This document shows, in pieces, positions 1-26,400 of a DNA stretch of 64,000 nt (position 1 is the stretch's first letter; each line of letters opens with the position of its first letter). This stretch comes from Apostichopus japonicus (Eukaryota; Echinodermata; Holothuroidea; Aspidochirotida; Stichopodidae): contig NC_092580.1 of the NCBI RefSeq assembly GCF_037975245.1, positions 19,828,501 to 19,892,500 on the forward strand, given 5' to 3'. Under the pieces are notes generated by a model. That model was given only the letters and a program-made list of their open reading frames with translations. It was not told the DNA's origin and did no database searches. The position numbers were made by a program, and so were the translations under genes.

Positions 1-537
1 TACAACCAAATAAATCAGACTTCTGATTGAGTAATAATATATAAGAGTATATATTCGATATAATACGCGTATAAATTTGAATTAATACCTGTATATGATG
101 TTTTTTTTTTGTCCCACGGTGTATACCGTATCTGTGATCACAATAAACAGTACGAGATATGCAAGTTAAATTCATGATAAACTCTGTTGTGAAAGACGCA
201 GACCATACAAAGGTGACATGGAGTTCCCCTACTCTGTGCGGATTACATCACGTACTGAACACACAGGGAAAGAAGAGTTACGCAAATAGAATTTGGGACT
301 TTCCATCATGTCGCAGCTGTCTGTGTGTATTGTGACGTGTTTAGTTGCATATCATTTGCTGTTACTTTCTACAGTGGTCATATCAATATGATCCAGGCCT
401 AATTAGATCTGTTGTAGAATAGCCAAGATATATTTAACATCAAGCAGCAAAACCATGGATTAATGCTGTAGAAGGATGTCTCGTTAGTGATCTGTTCCTC
501 TCACCAAGTTGCTCAGTGATGGCCACAATTTAATAAG
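1..537. other. 5' flank of the RLR gene, no gene seen
   Basis: A+T-rich sequence with a short poly-T run near 103-112. I see no convincing exon, RNA gene or clear core promoter. It presumably includes the promoter or 5' UTR of the downstream RLR gene if the proposed first exon at 538 is right. Confidence 0.4.
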
Positions 538-13593
<13,056 letters not shown>

Positions 13594-15189
13594 AGTTATG
13601 TACTAAAACCTAGCTAAAGCTTACAGCTAGTTTATATGTCATTACTTAGCCAGCTATAAACCTAAGCAAATTTAACATACCGTATATCACATGATGGACA
13701 AGTGGTGAGTGTAATGTTATAGATATAACAAGAAAGTGAGTGGCTACGAATATTTCCAACTGAAAGTTTGGTTTAAAGTAACTTGTTGAATTGATGTTTA
13801 TGAAGTAGTTCAGGGGTATTTTGTAACGTTTCAAGTATATTTCACACAGATATGATTGGTTACCCTTACAGTGTACCAGAATAAATTTGGAATATTGTTT
13901 TGTTTCCAATTTATCTCCCTTTAGGCAATATTTGTAATCGGGAATATATGTAACTTCGTTGGAATCCATGAAGGATTGTTGCCATTTTGCAGTAATGCTA
14001 GGTACGAATGAGTGCATGTTATTTATGAGATTACCAATCAATGCAGATTTATTATTTACATTATAACTTTGGTCTAATCAGGCTAATGCAAGATCTCATT
14101 TTCCATGTCTAGGATTTCAGAATTATGACAATATTAGGTCATAGTAAGTTGATCAACAATACCATTTGTTAAGACAAAATTGCCATTGATTGTATACATT
14201 AAGAAATTAATGTCCTTTAAAAGAGGTTTGCTACTTTAGTATCAAAGTAATAAACCTTTAATAATAATTAATCCTCTTATATGCTATGGCTATTTAGAAT
14301 ACATATAAGATAAAATCTTGGTGTTTTTCTTTTATTTTATTTACTGCTTCTTTCTCCTGAATATTTCCATTTGCTAAATGTGATGAATAAAATAAATAAA
14401 CGAAACAAGATTAAATATCAGGTTAACATAAGATTGATTTGCAAACTAAGTTGATCGATAATGTCTCAAGAAGCTCACTTCAGACTTTGCATCAGACTAT
14501 GCATCCAGAGCTAAATCCATAGTTTTGTCATGAAACTTTAAATATATCTTTTTTTTTGTCACATTGAAGTTTTTTTTAAAGTAGGTAACCCTCTTTTCAT
14601 TTACTTCACTGGCAGCTGTATATAAAGGTCTCTGCTTACATAAAATATTATTGTTTCTATAATGGGTGTTTCAGTGCTAATAATTTGTGAGTATTTGTGC
14701 AATTTATAACATTATTGAATCAAGAAGTTCTCATTGGCAATTTGTAACCAGATTTAATGAAAGGACTTAATACTATTTAGAGTACATGATGGTTGGATTT
14801 TGTAGGAGACATATCTTTATGCCCTGGAAATGGTTATTTTATTTTAGTAATGGTGGCAGGGTAAGAAGGGACATGACTTTTATCAATATTATGGAGTAAG
14901 GCTTTTTGACCGCAGTAGGCCAATTTAACCAGATACCAAATCGAGGTCCAGCCATAACACAAAGGACGTGTTGGACAAATACTACTTAATTGAAGCACCA
15001 AGGTGGAGGTGTGGGAAACATGCCTATATGTACAGTTGGAAATATCAAAAATAAAAAAATAAACTCATGTGGTGTTTGACTAACATGCTACCATTTAATT
15101 AATAAGTTACGAAATGATTTGCAAAGAAATTATGTAGCAATATGTACCGTGATGCATGACGTTTAGGAGAGAATCAGCCAGAATATAAG
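13594..15189. other. RLR 3' flank: probable 3' UTR, then intergenic
   Basis: A+T-rich with several AATAAA hexamers, the densest cluster at 14386-14400. No exon or RNA gene is recognisable. Which polyadenylation signal is used cannot be decided from sequence alone. Confidence 0.5.
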
Positions 15190-15600
15190 CTACAGATTGC
15201 AAGGTTAAAACCTTACTTATCGTTTGATCAGCTAAAGTCTATCGTTACTGCGTTGGTTTTATCCAAACTGGATTACTGTAATTGTTTGTATTATGGTGTT
15301 TTTCTTGAATTGCATTGGCTACTTGTGCATGATAGATTTATGTTTAAATCATCCGCTTGGCCTATAAATATCTACAAGGTTCTGCGCCTAATTAATTAAG
15401 CAATTGTATCGTTAATTCCACGCTCTCCACAGCCATTGTTCTCAAACCGAAAGCTTCGGTGATCGATCGTTCATTTGCCGAGGGTGGCCGTAAGTTATGG
15501 AACGCCTCCCACTAGAACTCTGTGTCATTGGCCTACAATTGATTCTTTTAGAAGACGTCTAAAACACTTTCTCTTTAACAATTATGATGAATACTTCATT
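15190..15600 (+). mobile_element. non-LTR retrotransposon (LINE) reverse-transcriptase C-terminal remnant
   Basis: In one frame it reads RLKPYLSFDQLKSIVTALVL then SKLDYCNCLYYG, then LHWLLVHDRFMFK. After frame breaks come VIDRSFAEGGRKLWNA-like and FRRRLKHFLFN segments. This order (KLDYCN.L, LHWLPV..RI, GDRSF....LWN.LP, F...LK..LF) is the thumb and tail of Jockey/CR1/L2-type LINE reverse transcriptases. It is internally deleted and frameshifted, a dead 5'-truncated copy. Confidence 0.85.
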
Positions 15601-16703
15601 AAATTAAACATCATATATGTTGGTTTCAACACAGCCCTGCATGTTTTGTGTTGTCCGTAAGATAGCGGTTGTGCATTCATTCATTTATTGTCGTCAAATA
15701 CCCCATGTGTCTTATGGTTGAAGTAAATAAAATATTTCTGCATATCAATGACATATTTGTCTCAATCTGTTGATTTCTTGAGGATATATTTACAAAATGA
15801 CTAACTGATCATTCTTTCAATTTTAAACTAGGTCTTTGTATTCCAAGTCGCCAGTGAAAGAAAACGTTTGAAAAAGACTTGAAAACTAGACATTTCAAGA
15901 CAGTGTGCAAAAAACTAAAATCATGTTATTTCAATCGAGAAGAAATGATTTACATCAGCGTCAGCGTTATGTACTGTATGAGGAATCATTCTTTCAACTC
16001 ATATATTCCTCACCTCTCACAAAACGAATAAAGTAATCAGTTCGTAATAATTAACATTTGGTAGTGACGAATTATTCATTCCTATACAACGACTTAAAAT
16101 AGTTATTCGTCTAAATGACACTAATGTAGGACCTGCGTTGGGTCGTCACTAAACTTTTGTACTGATATTTTAATCAGTCGAATTTAGCATTTTTATGCCT
16201 ATATACTGTATTGTGGCGAATATCGCCTGTAGCTCGGTAGAGATGGTACTGTAACATCTTATAATAAAGACTGATGGCCCACTATATGTTTAATGAAATA
16301 ACAAACGACTGTATCCAATTGTATAGGTAACTCTCACCCTTAACCTGTATCCCTCAGTTGTATATCCCAATGCTAAGACGATATAGGAATGATGCCCTTT
16401 TTTTGTAACAATAGTTAATCTTTATGTTTCAAGTTAAATCGCCGCAATTTGATGGTAAACCCTCACCGATAAAATTGTTACGTACACATTTGTAGGTATA
16501 ACGTCGAAATTTCGACATCATTGAAACTGTCAGTCTGTTTTTTTATGGGCCGGATGGGGAGATGCCGACACAAGCCGGGTCCCTATATTGACGTCTTGAA
16601 TGTAAGATGGGGCATTAGACTCGGAGTATTCCTGCCAGATTTTGAAAGATCAAACCTGAAAAACCCCAACCTAATTTGACGCCAGGACTCAGGAGCACTA
16701 TAT
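15601..16703. other. intergenic, nothing recognised
   Basis: Non-repetitive-looking A+T-rich sequence without a supportable gene, RNA or repeat structure. Confidence 0.4.
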
Positions 16704-16708
16704 ATTAC

Positions 16709-18466
16709 CAGGGGTGTATCCAGGATTTTCTAACCCGGGGCGCGAATTACTATCTAAGCGGAGCGCCACCATAGGTTGGCGCGGAGCGTACATGAAAATT
16801 TCTGGTTTTGATACCCCCTAGATCACCGGAAATGGCACTTCTCGGGCTTGACAATGACCAACCAGATGTACACTTTTGCCTGAGAACCAAGAATTTCCTA
16901 TTAATTTGTTTTCATCCATAACGTTTTTGAAGATTGTCACCAGTCACACATCATGTTCGACCTCATCGCATGTCCTGTAGATCATTGCTTTTCTATAGGT
17001 GTTTCTACGTCGCGGCCCACAATACCCGAAAGCCCCACTTTTCAAGGTTTTAAGCCCATTATTTGTTCAGAATGTTGGTCAGGAAATTTTTGAAAATCCA
17101 GACACAGTTAATTTATTGGTGTACAAATATTAAAACTTCTTATAACGGCTATTATAAAACTTGGTTGAAGGTAATGAAAAATACCAGATATTTCCGATAT
17201 CAGATTTCAGATATTTCGAAACCGAACACTACACGCAATGGCGTAGGAGGCGGGGGCTAGGAACCCCCCCCCCCAACCAAATTTGTTTTCCCTGAAAATT
17301 CGGGCAATATGCTGAGAATTTTAGGGCACCTACTGAAAGAAAAATAAATTGCAATGATGTAGCTTAAGGAAATGAATAGTTTAAAAATTATCTCCTTGGT
17401 AATTAAAATAAAGTTCTAAGCTTGTCCGACTAATTCGCCATTACTAATGTAAAAGAGAGTTTTGACATAACTGGACCTCCATGCTTTTTCTCTATCTACA
17501 TAAGACATTTCGTTGTTTACATTAGCATCCGGTGGTATACTGCGCAACTTTTACGGACCGTACGGTACAAAATGGCATGCGATGTAATAACCGATGCTTG
17601 CTTATATGATATTGACATAAACATGTTGAACGCCCGCGAAGCGCGCGAAAAATTTTGGTTATATTTTGCGGGCAAGCCGTTACAGCCCCAAATCTAATTG
17701 GGCTCCTACGCCTTTGACTACACACATAGACAGTTTTGAGGCTGATATGATGTGATATCTGCTCTTTACTTTACAAATTCGAACAGGCGTGTATCGAGTA
17801 ATTTGCCAATTGAGGGGCGAAGTCTGTAGGCAAACTATCTCAGCGTATCGCCATCATGAGTTCGCGCGAAGCGTACAAGAACATTTTGACCGAAAATGCA
17901 TCCCAGATCGCCCTGAATGACACTTCCCAGGCCTTGTAAGTTGCATCTAAGCATTTCTATTTTGAAAATTACTAGCGATATCATAAAAAAATATGCTGAA
18001 GGGGGGGGGGGGGCGGTCGTCCCCTTCCCGAATTGCGTCATGTTTCCCGACGACTCGGTCGAGTTCAAGACCAGCCACAGTTGGTTATGATAGACCATAT
18101 AGCATATATATAGATACATTACTGAGAGAGGAAAAATGGAAACGTCAAAATGGAGTTGTCGGTGTAAGGGGTAGGGTGAGGCGCACGTCCCCTCCGTAAT
18201 CCTCGATCTGTCACTGGCTACCCTGTGTATATAATAGGGATCAGCGCTGTAATTATGACTGTTCCTCTTTCTCTTCCCGGTGTCTTGGCGTTTATCTTCT
18301 ACTTTCTTCTTTTCTCCTTTTTTCTCTTTCTTCTTTTTCTTTTCCCTTCCTTCCTCTCCTCCTTTTCTTTTCCCCCTCTTTTCCCCTTTTTTCTTCTCCT
18401 TTTTCTCTCCTCTTTTTCTTACCCGGGGGGTGCGTGCCCCCAACGCCCCCCCTGGATTCGCGCCTG
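16709..18466. mobile_element. composite terminal-inverted-repeat element
   Basis: The left end CAGGGGTGTATCCAGGATTT and the reverse complement of the right end CAGGCGCGAATCCAGGGGG are related inverted ends, flanked on both sides by ATTAC (16704-16708 and 18467-18471). No transposase is visible. Inside lie two diverged direct copies of a GCGnAGCGTACA...TGGCACTTC block (about 16780-16860 and 17865-17940), poly-G at 18001-18014 and a pyrimidine tract, so it is probably a nested, non-autonomous element. Confidence 0.55.
18255..18420 (+). repeat. polypyrimidine (CT) tract
   Basis: About 165 bp almost entirely C and T on the + strand. It is inside the composite inverted-repeat element and creates false low-complexity open frames on both strands. 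Confidence 0.9.
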
Positions 18467-18471
18467 ATTAC

Positions 18472-20311
18472 CATGGTTCAAAATGGAAATAAGATATAAA
18501 TTTAAAAAGATTCCAACAAATGTGATGACGAAATGATTATTTTACGTAAAGCAACAGTTTCTTTTTGCATATCACGAATATTTACTTTTGTAGACTTCAA
18601 AGTTCATTGTCTGGTTGTAACTGCAGCTGTGAACCTTGAAGTTGACTCTGCTTGCTATCTTCGCTATAACGTATCTAACGGCGGGAAGCACGAACCAGCG
18701 TTCCATACAATTACGTAATACATGAAATATCTCCTCCGAAGGAACAAGAACAGGCTTGTACCACTAGTAGTACGGTAGTAGTGTCAGTATTACTATAGGC
18801 CCTATCATATTATTACTACTGCTTGGACAAATCGAAACTCAAAAGAGATTGCGGTACTTTCTACTACTAACTGGTAAAGCGATGATATATTGAGCTTATA
18901 AGTATATTGAAAAATCCCAGTAATCAATCGATGGTTCGTAGACAATCTTGAATGAATTTGCTTGTTATCTCATAAGTTGAAGAACCAAACGTTAAACGTA
19001 GGCTAGGCTAAACTAATGTTACTATTGTTAGGCCTGGGCTAGGTCAACTTGGCCTATGGTAACAACATAACATGTACAGGCGCTGTGCTTGAATCGGTGT
19101 TCTAGCTTTGGCCTCATTTGACTAATCAGGGTCTAAATTCTTAGTCTAGCGCCACTGTGGGTTGTAAATAAGCCTTATCATATGCAGGGTAAGCCTAACT
19201 TATGTTACCGAACTGTAGCATAGACCACATATTTTATATAGCTAATTAAATTTAAGGTCCTAACGAGTTAAACTTAAAACTAGCTAAGGCTAGGTTGAAG
19301 TGGTACCATATGATGCTAAGTACAAATCTGTCCTAGATCCTATGAAATCAATGTAACCCCATGTAGGCCGCCTAATCTGTACAGGCCTAGCCTAGGTGTG
19401 TTACTGTTACATCCTGCACACTGAAGATTAAGAATCAGACAAAGTTGCTGCAATGCTCCATTTGGAATACAGTATTTCAAGATATTTGTTAGTTTTTCAT
19501 TTTGAACAGTTTACCTCACATTTTGCAAAACAATTATTGTGAAATTCTGAGGGAAGGTAACCAATGCCTCTGAATTACACTTTCACTTTTATGCTTTCAT
19601 TTGGAATTTAATGCTGTTGTTAACTTGAATACATTTAATACAGTTTTTTAACTTGAGTACAAGTAGTAATAGCAATGAGTCAGGTTTTTTTCTTAGCCTT
19701 CAAATGGATATTGATCAGAGGTCTCTGCATTTGCTTAATTAAAAGGGAATCAAAGAGGTGCTCGGAATATTTTTTGAGTTGTGTAGACAGGGGCAACAGG
19801 TAACAGTCTAAATGGCAGGTCTGAAAATGCCCACATATATAGCCTATATGCTTCTAGCCACAGTAAACTAGTTTGTTAATTGCACCTTAATGCAATCTCA
19901 TTTAAATACTTTGGTCTGTGAGAAATAATGACTAGTTGGTCAAGGTTGCACTTGGAGTTTGAAACATCAATTTGGATCATTCAGGACAAGACATGAAGAT
20001 TCCAAGCAGCTGTGGGTTTGCTCATTCAAAATTAAGCATTGGACAGTTTGAGCTGTATCTTTAATTGCTTTCCTCTCTTTGGATGTTGATCAAATTTCTA
20101 GGAATGGTAATAATAGAATTTGCATTATATCCTTTCCAGTATGATTATTACATGTATTCCAAATGTACTGAGATGTTTTGCGGAGAATGCAATTGCAACT
20201 GTGCTGAGCTGTATGTATAGACTTTTGACCTGCATGGCTTGCGGAGGTTTTGTTCTATATACTTAGTGTTACGACAAGGATAGATAAGGAGTTAACGTGT
20301 AGTGTTTAACC
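18472..20311. other. intergenic upstream of FANCD2, nothing recognised
   Basis: No exon or repeat of known type. Between about 19000 and 19400 there is a noticeable density of TAGGCTA/AGGCCTA words, with no obvious unit length. The segment must include the distal promoter of FANCD2. Confidence 0.4.
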
Positions 20312-20319
20312 TATAAAAA
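20312..20319 (+). promoter_or_regulatory. possible TATA-like element of FANCD2
   Basis: TATAAAAA about 95 bases before the FANCD2 start codon. The context is A-rich and no initiator or other core element is clear, so this is weak. Confidence 0.2.
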
Positions 20320-20393
20320 AGAAAAGAAGAGCTCTTCAGAATAAGAACGTATAGTATCTTCGGTCTATTGCTAAAACTCTACTATTTACATTG

Positions 20394-20411
20394 ATGCAGA
20401 TAATTTTGTAA
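20394..20411 (+). other. five-codon upstream ORF or hidden 5' UTR acceptor
   Basis: ATG CAG ATA ATT TTG TAA ends two bases before the FANCD2 start codon. Alternatively TTGATGCAG is a 3' splice site of a 5' UTR intron, which would remove this ATG from the mRNA. Confidence 0.4.
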
Positions 20412-20413
20412 CG

Positions 20414-20477
20414 ATGGCCAAGGGTAAAGGCAAGAGAGTGAAAGCGGTCACATCTGAATCATCCAGTTCAACTGTAG
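20414..20477 (+). CDS. FANCD2: FANCD2 coding exon 1
   Basis: Start codon exon encoding a basic, serine-rich tail (MAKGKGKRVKAVTSESSSST), ending in phase 1 at a GTAAGA donor. Human FANCD2 likewise begins with a short Lys/Ser-rich segment. Intron 20478-21480 has only a 15-bp poly-C run at 21008-21022. Confidence 0.85.
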
Positions 20478-23400
20478 GTAAGATATTTGTTATAAACTAT
20501 GCAAATGTATGGAAGCTCTCCTTCCTTATTGGATGAGTGGCAAAAATAACCATCGATTTTGGTCTCCTTGTTGCCTCTCAGTGGATCTGACCTTTGACAA
20601 ATTTGCCAATCTAAGGTGACCACACACTAAATATCCTATACTTAACAATAGCCTTGATAAATTGTTAGAGCTTAAAGAGTCGATCACTTTGTAAGGGTTT
20701 TCCTCTCCTTCCCTCTAGCCTGCCCCCTCCCACCCCTTTTTTCCCTTTGTTGGGATAAAATGCAGTTTGGATTGATCAAGTACTAAGTTTAGAAAAAGAA
20801 TCCAGTAAAAGAAAAGAAGAATGAAAGAAAACCTGTAAATGTGCAGGATAAATGTGCTTTTTTTATCCAGAGTAATAGCAGGACGTTATCATAAGCTGAA
20901 CAACAATTGTATACTGTGACTTATGTTTTGTACGTTGCAGTATTAAAGCTTCATATTGAGTTTTCTAAATTCACACTGTATTGCACTCAACAGTGTTTAA
21001 CCTACAACCCCCCCCCCCCCCCAAATGGGCCATTAAAATTATTGGCTCACTTGCTGTCATATTGTAGTACACTATGTCTATTTGTCATTTCATGGTGAAA
21101 CATAAATATTAAGAAACAGTTTTAGCTATATAGGTATAAACTCTAATTTTGCTCCTGATATTTCATTTCGAAGGAAACTTTGAAATGTGGGTTGCGATAT
21201 GTAAATTTTCTTAAAAATCAGTTTTACTTTGTAGTAACTATTGTGATCGAATGTTCAGGAGACATTACGTAGGAGGGAGAAATAACAATTTTTAAAGTCA
21301 ATAACTAATTGAATAATATTTGTTGAATAAACTAGCCTACGGGTTGCATGCCTAGACGTTTTCATGAATTTAAAGTTTATGATTAATGGTACTTTTATTG
21401 TCAAAAAAAGGCACTGAATTAACTAGTAGTTAATAAACTAATAAAGATGGACAAATGAATGTAATTTCTCTTAAATGTAGCCAAGAAAAAGAAACAGACC
21501 AGTTCTTCAAGATCATTCCAAGAAGATTCCTTATTTGTGAAGACTGTCGAAGCCGCTGGACTGACTTTGATGAGCGGTGAAAAGGCTAATGTTTTGAGTA
21601 AGACCAATCGTCTTTTTTTGGAAAGTTTTGTAATTGTGACATTGTACTCATTACTTAAAAGAAAAGGACAGTGTACTAGAATAAGTAAGGATTCATGGGA
21701 GGTCTATGTAGGTGTGTAGAGATAAATTTATCTATATATGCTTCACTTAAGGCACTCTCTCTAGTAATGCATGGTGATAGAAAGTTGCAATCATTATATC
21801 AGAAATCAGCAGAAAAAGAAGTAAAGCGGGCAGAAAACACATCACGTGCAGAGAAACAGAGGATCAGCGTAGACAACTGGTTGATCAGACCGAAGAAGAA
21901 GGTTAATGAATAAGGAACAGTTGACAAAATCACTGGTGCTCAGTATTCCAAGGCATTTTAAAAATTAATACAAACCTCAAGATCTGTTCAGAAAATCAGT
22001 ATGGTCGCCGATTGTCCGCAATGCAACGCAATTTTTGGAAATATTCAGTTCATAGATGACAGTGGAACCTGTAAAATAAGTTTTGTGTGCAGTATTACAT
22101 ATGAGAATAGGATCAGTATTATCTACTGCTGTGCACAGAAAATAAATCAGTAATTTTATGTTTTACTGCCATAGTGTACTACTTGGGAAATGTTTGGTCT
22201 ATATATAATATCTGGTACATGTGTATTAATTGACTTGCAATCTATGTGTTCTTAATGTCTTCTCATGTGTGTTACAAATGTCTCGGACTAGTCACTAGGG
22301 TAACTAGCTGATTTACCAAGTAATGAACGATTCATTCAATTAATGTACATTCGGAAGTTAGAAGCATCTACCAAAGGCTGCCACTCCAGTCCACCACAGA
22401 TTTATAAAGATGAATTCTTTATTTCATACGTTCTCTCTGCAGCAAACATTTGAACTGTACAGGTCATAAGAAAATGAGATTCTACTCTCCCATAAAGATA
22501 TTGGTCTCCTTCTGGGGAAGCAGCTAAAACAGTCCTGATTTTGTGGGAGGCCACATATTTGCTCCGTTTTAAATCTGTTGATGGGATATAATAGTCTGTT
22601 TGCATTTAACCTCTTTAATCATTAATGGAAGATGTTTGTCATTGCTGCTGTTTTTTTATCTACCTATTTTGCAGATGTTGATCAAGTCATTTTTCAGAAG
22701 AATGTACAGAAATCTCTGAAGAAAACCTCGTCATTAGAAAAGGTAAACCAAGATTATACTTACTGACTAAAAAGGAATAATTACTTAATTTGGACACTTT
22801 GTAGGGGAAATGACTTTAATAAGACAAAATTATTTTAGGGTGTTCGTAAATCAATTTTATTTAAAGAATAAAGAATAAAATTCTGTTCAAAACATATCAT
22901 CTTGTGCTCTGAAGATTCACTTGAAGACAAAATGTATTTCTTGAGTTTGTTGAATTAGTAGTTTAGTACTACAACAATCTGCTGCCATTCAAACCAAATA
23001 ACAACACGATAGTTACAACTCTTTCATAGTCGATGTTTCTAGGTCTAGCCTAATGCCTAAACAGGTCACTTAGAAATGAAACACATAGATAGAAACAAGT
23101 ACATATAAATTTCTACAAACACCATTCAGGGATGTGTCCACGTTGGGCGGCACTGGGTGGCCCCTACCAGCACTAAAAATTACCGCCCAGCACTATTTTC
23201 ATCTAAAATCCTGACATTCCTAACAATATAGTCAACATCGATCGGGCCTAGCCTATGCCAAAATCATACAGACTAATAATGCATCAGTTACGCATGCGAG
23301 AAACATTACTTACGGCTCTCAATTGGTCCCTTGTAAAATCTCTTTGAAACAAACTAATAACTTTTAACAGGTACGTAATATATTTCACTAAATAAAATTA

Positions 23401-26400
23401 AAAAATGTAAATTGTTAGCAAAACTTGTACTTGTGTATGTGCTTGAAAAGCTACACAAGTGCCAGCATTTGGCATCTGAGCACCTTCAAAATTCGAAAAA
23501 TTTATCAAATGGGAGGGGGACACCCCTCCCCCAGGATGGCAATCAGTATACCTGGCACTCAGGAAATCCTGGGCACATCCCTGACCATTTTTAAACTCTT
23601 TCATATCAGATGTGCCTCAGTCCACCATAAGTCTAAACCTTTCAGAAGCCTAAGTAGATCACATAGAATTGTATTGTAACACAACAAGAAGATGTAAGTA
23701 CCTATGACACTTCCATAGTGGATATGCCTAAGCCTTGCCTTATCCCTAAATTGGGCCACTTACAAAGGACACCCGAATAGATGTAAGTACCTTAAACATT
23801 GTGTCTACAACACTTCCATAGTGGATATGCCTAAGCCTTGCCTTAACCTAAATAGTTCACAAATGAAACACATCAAGCAGATGTAAGCCTTACAACACTT
23901 TCATAACATATATGTACATGGTAAGCCTAGCTTAACCTAGCCAGTTCATTCAGAAGTGAAACAAAAGCTAGCAGATTTGAAATATAGATCATTTTCCTTT
24001 CACTGCATAATTTAGTGCTTTCTCATGTTGCACCACAATTTACATATATTTATATCCCAAATGTATCATAAAAACATACTCACATTCTGTGTACATGAAT
24101 TGCTGTACATCTTTTTGAATTTTGTCCAGGTCTATTTGACATTTGCTTAGCACATGATTTGCTTGATATTTCTCTATTCGATAAATCATTCCCTTGTCTT
24201 ACCCAGAGGTTTCCAAACAATTCAACTTTTCTAAAGCAGTATTAAATCAAGATTACACATCAGTCCTTTTCACTCAGACTGAAAATTGATCTACTCTTAC
24301 AAAACATTCCTTTTATTCTCTCATTATTGTTTGATTACTTGGTATGCTTGTTGTTTGTTTTATTTTTGCTTTAACAGACTGTCAAGGAATTCCTTGAAGG
24401 TCTGCAGGACTATGTCGAGGATGAAGCAAGGTATGAGAAAGCAGTTTGAAGTACAAGAATTTTATTATTGTTATTGTTTTTCTTTAAGTTGATTAAAGTT
24501 AGAATCTGTTAGTAAGTCACTTCAGCATATATGTTATACCACTGGTCAATTTTAATATATAACAACAAATTCCTTGATATATTTTCAAACATAATTTCTC
24601 TACTTTCATTGTCTTTGCCCTCTTTGTTTTATCGATTATACAGATTACACTGATTTTACTGATTAATATAATGTTGTTCCATTCGGTAAGCATTTGAAAT
24701 AATGAATATATTTTGAATCTTGCAGGTTCAAGTACAGTCTATTACCCTCCATGTCGTCACAAGATTGTGAAAGGTGAGATATATTAAGGCAATTCTTGTG
24801 TCTACATGTGTACAAGCTTTGAAACAATGAACCATATGAAAGTCAGTCAGTAGTTTATTTTGTTTCAGTTTGTAAGTATAACTTTACCATTTCCATCAAT
24901 ATTATTCTATTGTAGTAAGTGTTATCTGTTTACAACCCTATTCCACTTTCTTCTGTGTCATGTCTGGCTGTTGGTAATAGCAAAGTCTGTTCCATTCTAT
25001 TTGAGGATGTTCTATGCTGTCAATTGATTGTCATATTTGATTAAATTTAAAAATTAATTTTCATATATGACACAATGCTATGTAAACTAATAACAGAGTT
25101 TAAGATGCAAGAAATATGTACTATAGAGAAAGCAGAAAAAGAAACAAATTTATTCCATCTTGACAGCTTTTTTCATTACTGAGGTATCAAAAAGGGTGGA
25201 AAAAGTTATATTTGCTTTATTTGGATATTTGTACATTGCACAACAGTTTGTGATTCGAAACTGGGAATGTTGTTTTAGAAGAGGTTAAGAAACGGAAAAG
25301 AATTATTTGTTTAGGATTTCTCAATTTTCTTTAATTCATTCTAGTGCTCGGTTTGGTCAGCAGGAGAGTTGGATAAAGTTGCTCTTAAATATTGAGGAAC
25401 TTCAAGTGAGTGCAAAAAGGTTTTTTTTTTTCTTCATGTTTTGTCTACTTTATTTTCTATAGTATTTCCTTGGCAATCACATTGCCTTTAATACCCATGA
25501 CAATATTATTACATACGTATTGTTCTTTTGTGTGTGTAAGCCAATAAGATTTGTACATCTGCCAGGGATAAAGGTTAAAACTTCCATACAAATTGGTTAT
25601 CTATAAACAGGGACTGGAAAATATGCTTTGACACAACAAGAGAAGTCAATTCTGAGTTGCAAGTTTGCCTCAAGATTGTAATACAGTTTGTATCCCCTTT
25701 TAGGTAGAAAGGACACAAAAAAGTTATTACAGTAATGTCAGAAATGGAAAAGTTAATAGCCTCACAGCTAAAAGACAATTAATAAATGTCAGTGATAGAT
25801 TATTTAAATTTGAGCTTGGAAAAGGTTAACCTAATCTTACAGTAGGTGTGCTAAATTAAACTGAGCTAAGACTACCTCAAATGTTAAATCTGATAAGACG
25901 AAAAACAAGCATAACTGCTAAGACTTGTTTGTTTCCATAGAAAAGTTTCCATTGGCGATGATTTCCTTTTCATATTAATTATTAATTCTGCCTGTTTGAT
26001 ATATTTTAGATACTTTCTCTTTCCCGTTGCTCATTATGAATAAATTAATACAAAACAATATTATAATCAGTAATGGAAAAAAAATAGAGTTTTGTGTTTT
26101 CTTTTCAGCCTTCATTGATAACTTTGTTGCTGGAGAAATTACCAGAATTTTCAGGAGAGGATGAAGAGTAAGTGAGATTAGAAATACATAGTGCTTCTTC
26201 ATATCATGAGATGATGAAATATAAAGGTTGTTTCCAGATGGTAAACTCACTCTGAAGGCCTTAAATGGAGATGCAAATCCAACCTTCATAACTTTAATAC
26301 CTATGTGAATGAGTTACTTATAAATGTTAAACAACTCCCCATAAATAGCTAAAAATAATACAACTCCCTCAGGAAGACATCTTTGATATTTCCCATATTT

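Noticed and set aside
15475-15660. 61-codon frame as a gene
   Set aside because: It is part of the frameshifted LINE reverse-transcriptase tail.
17835-18492. Lys/Glu-rich or Phe/Ser-rich frames on both strands
   Set aside because: Low-complexity translation of the polypyrimidine tract inside a mobile element.
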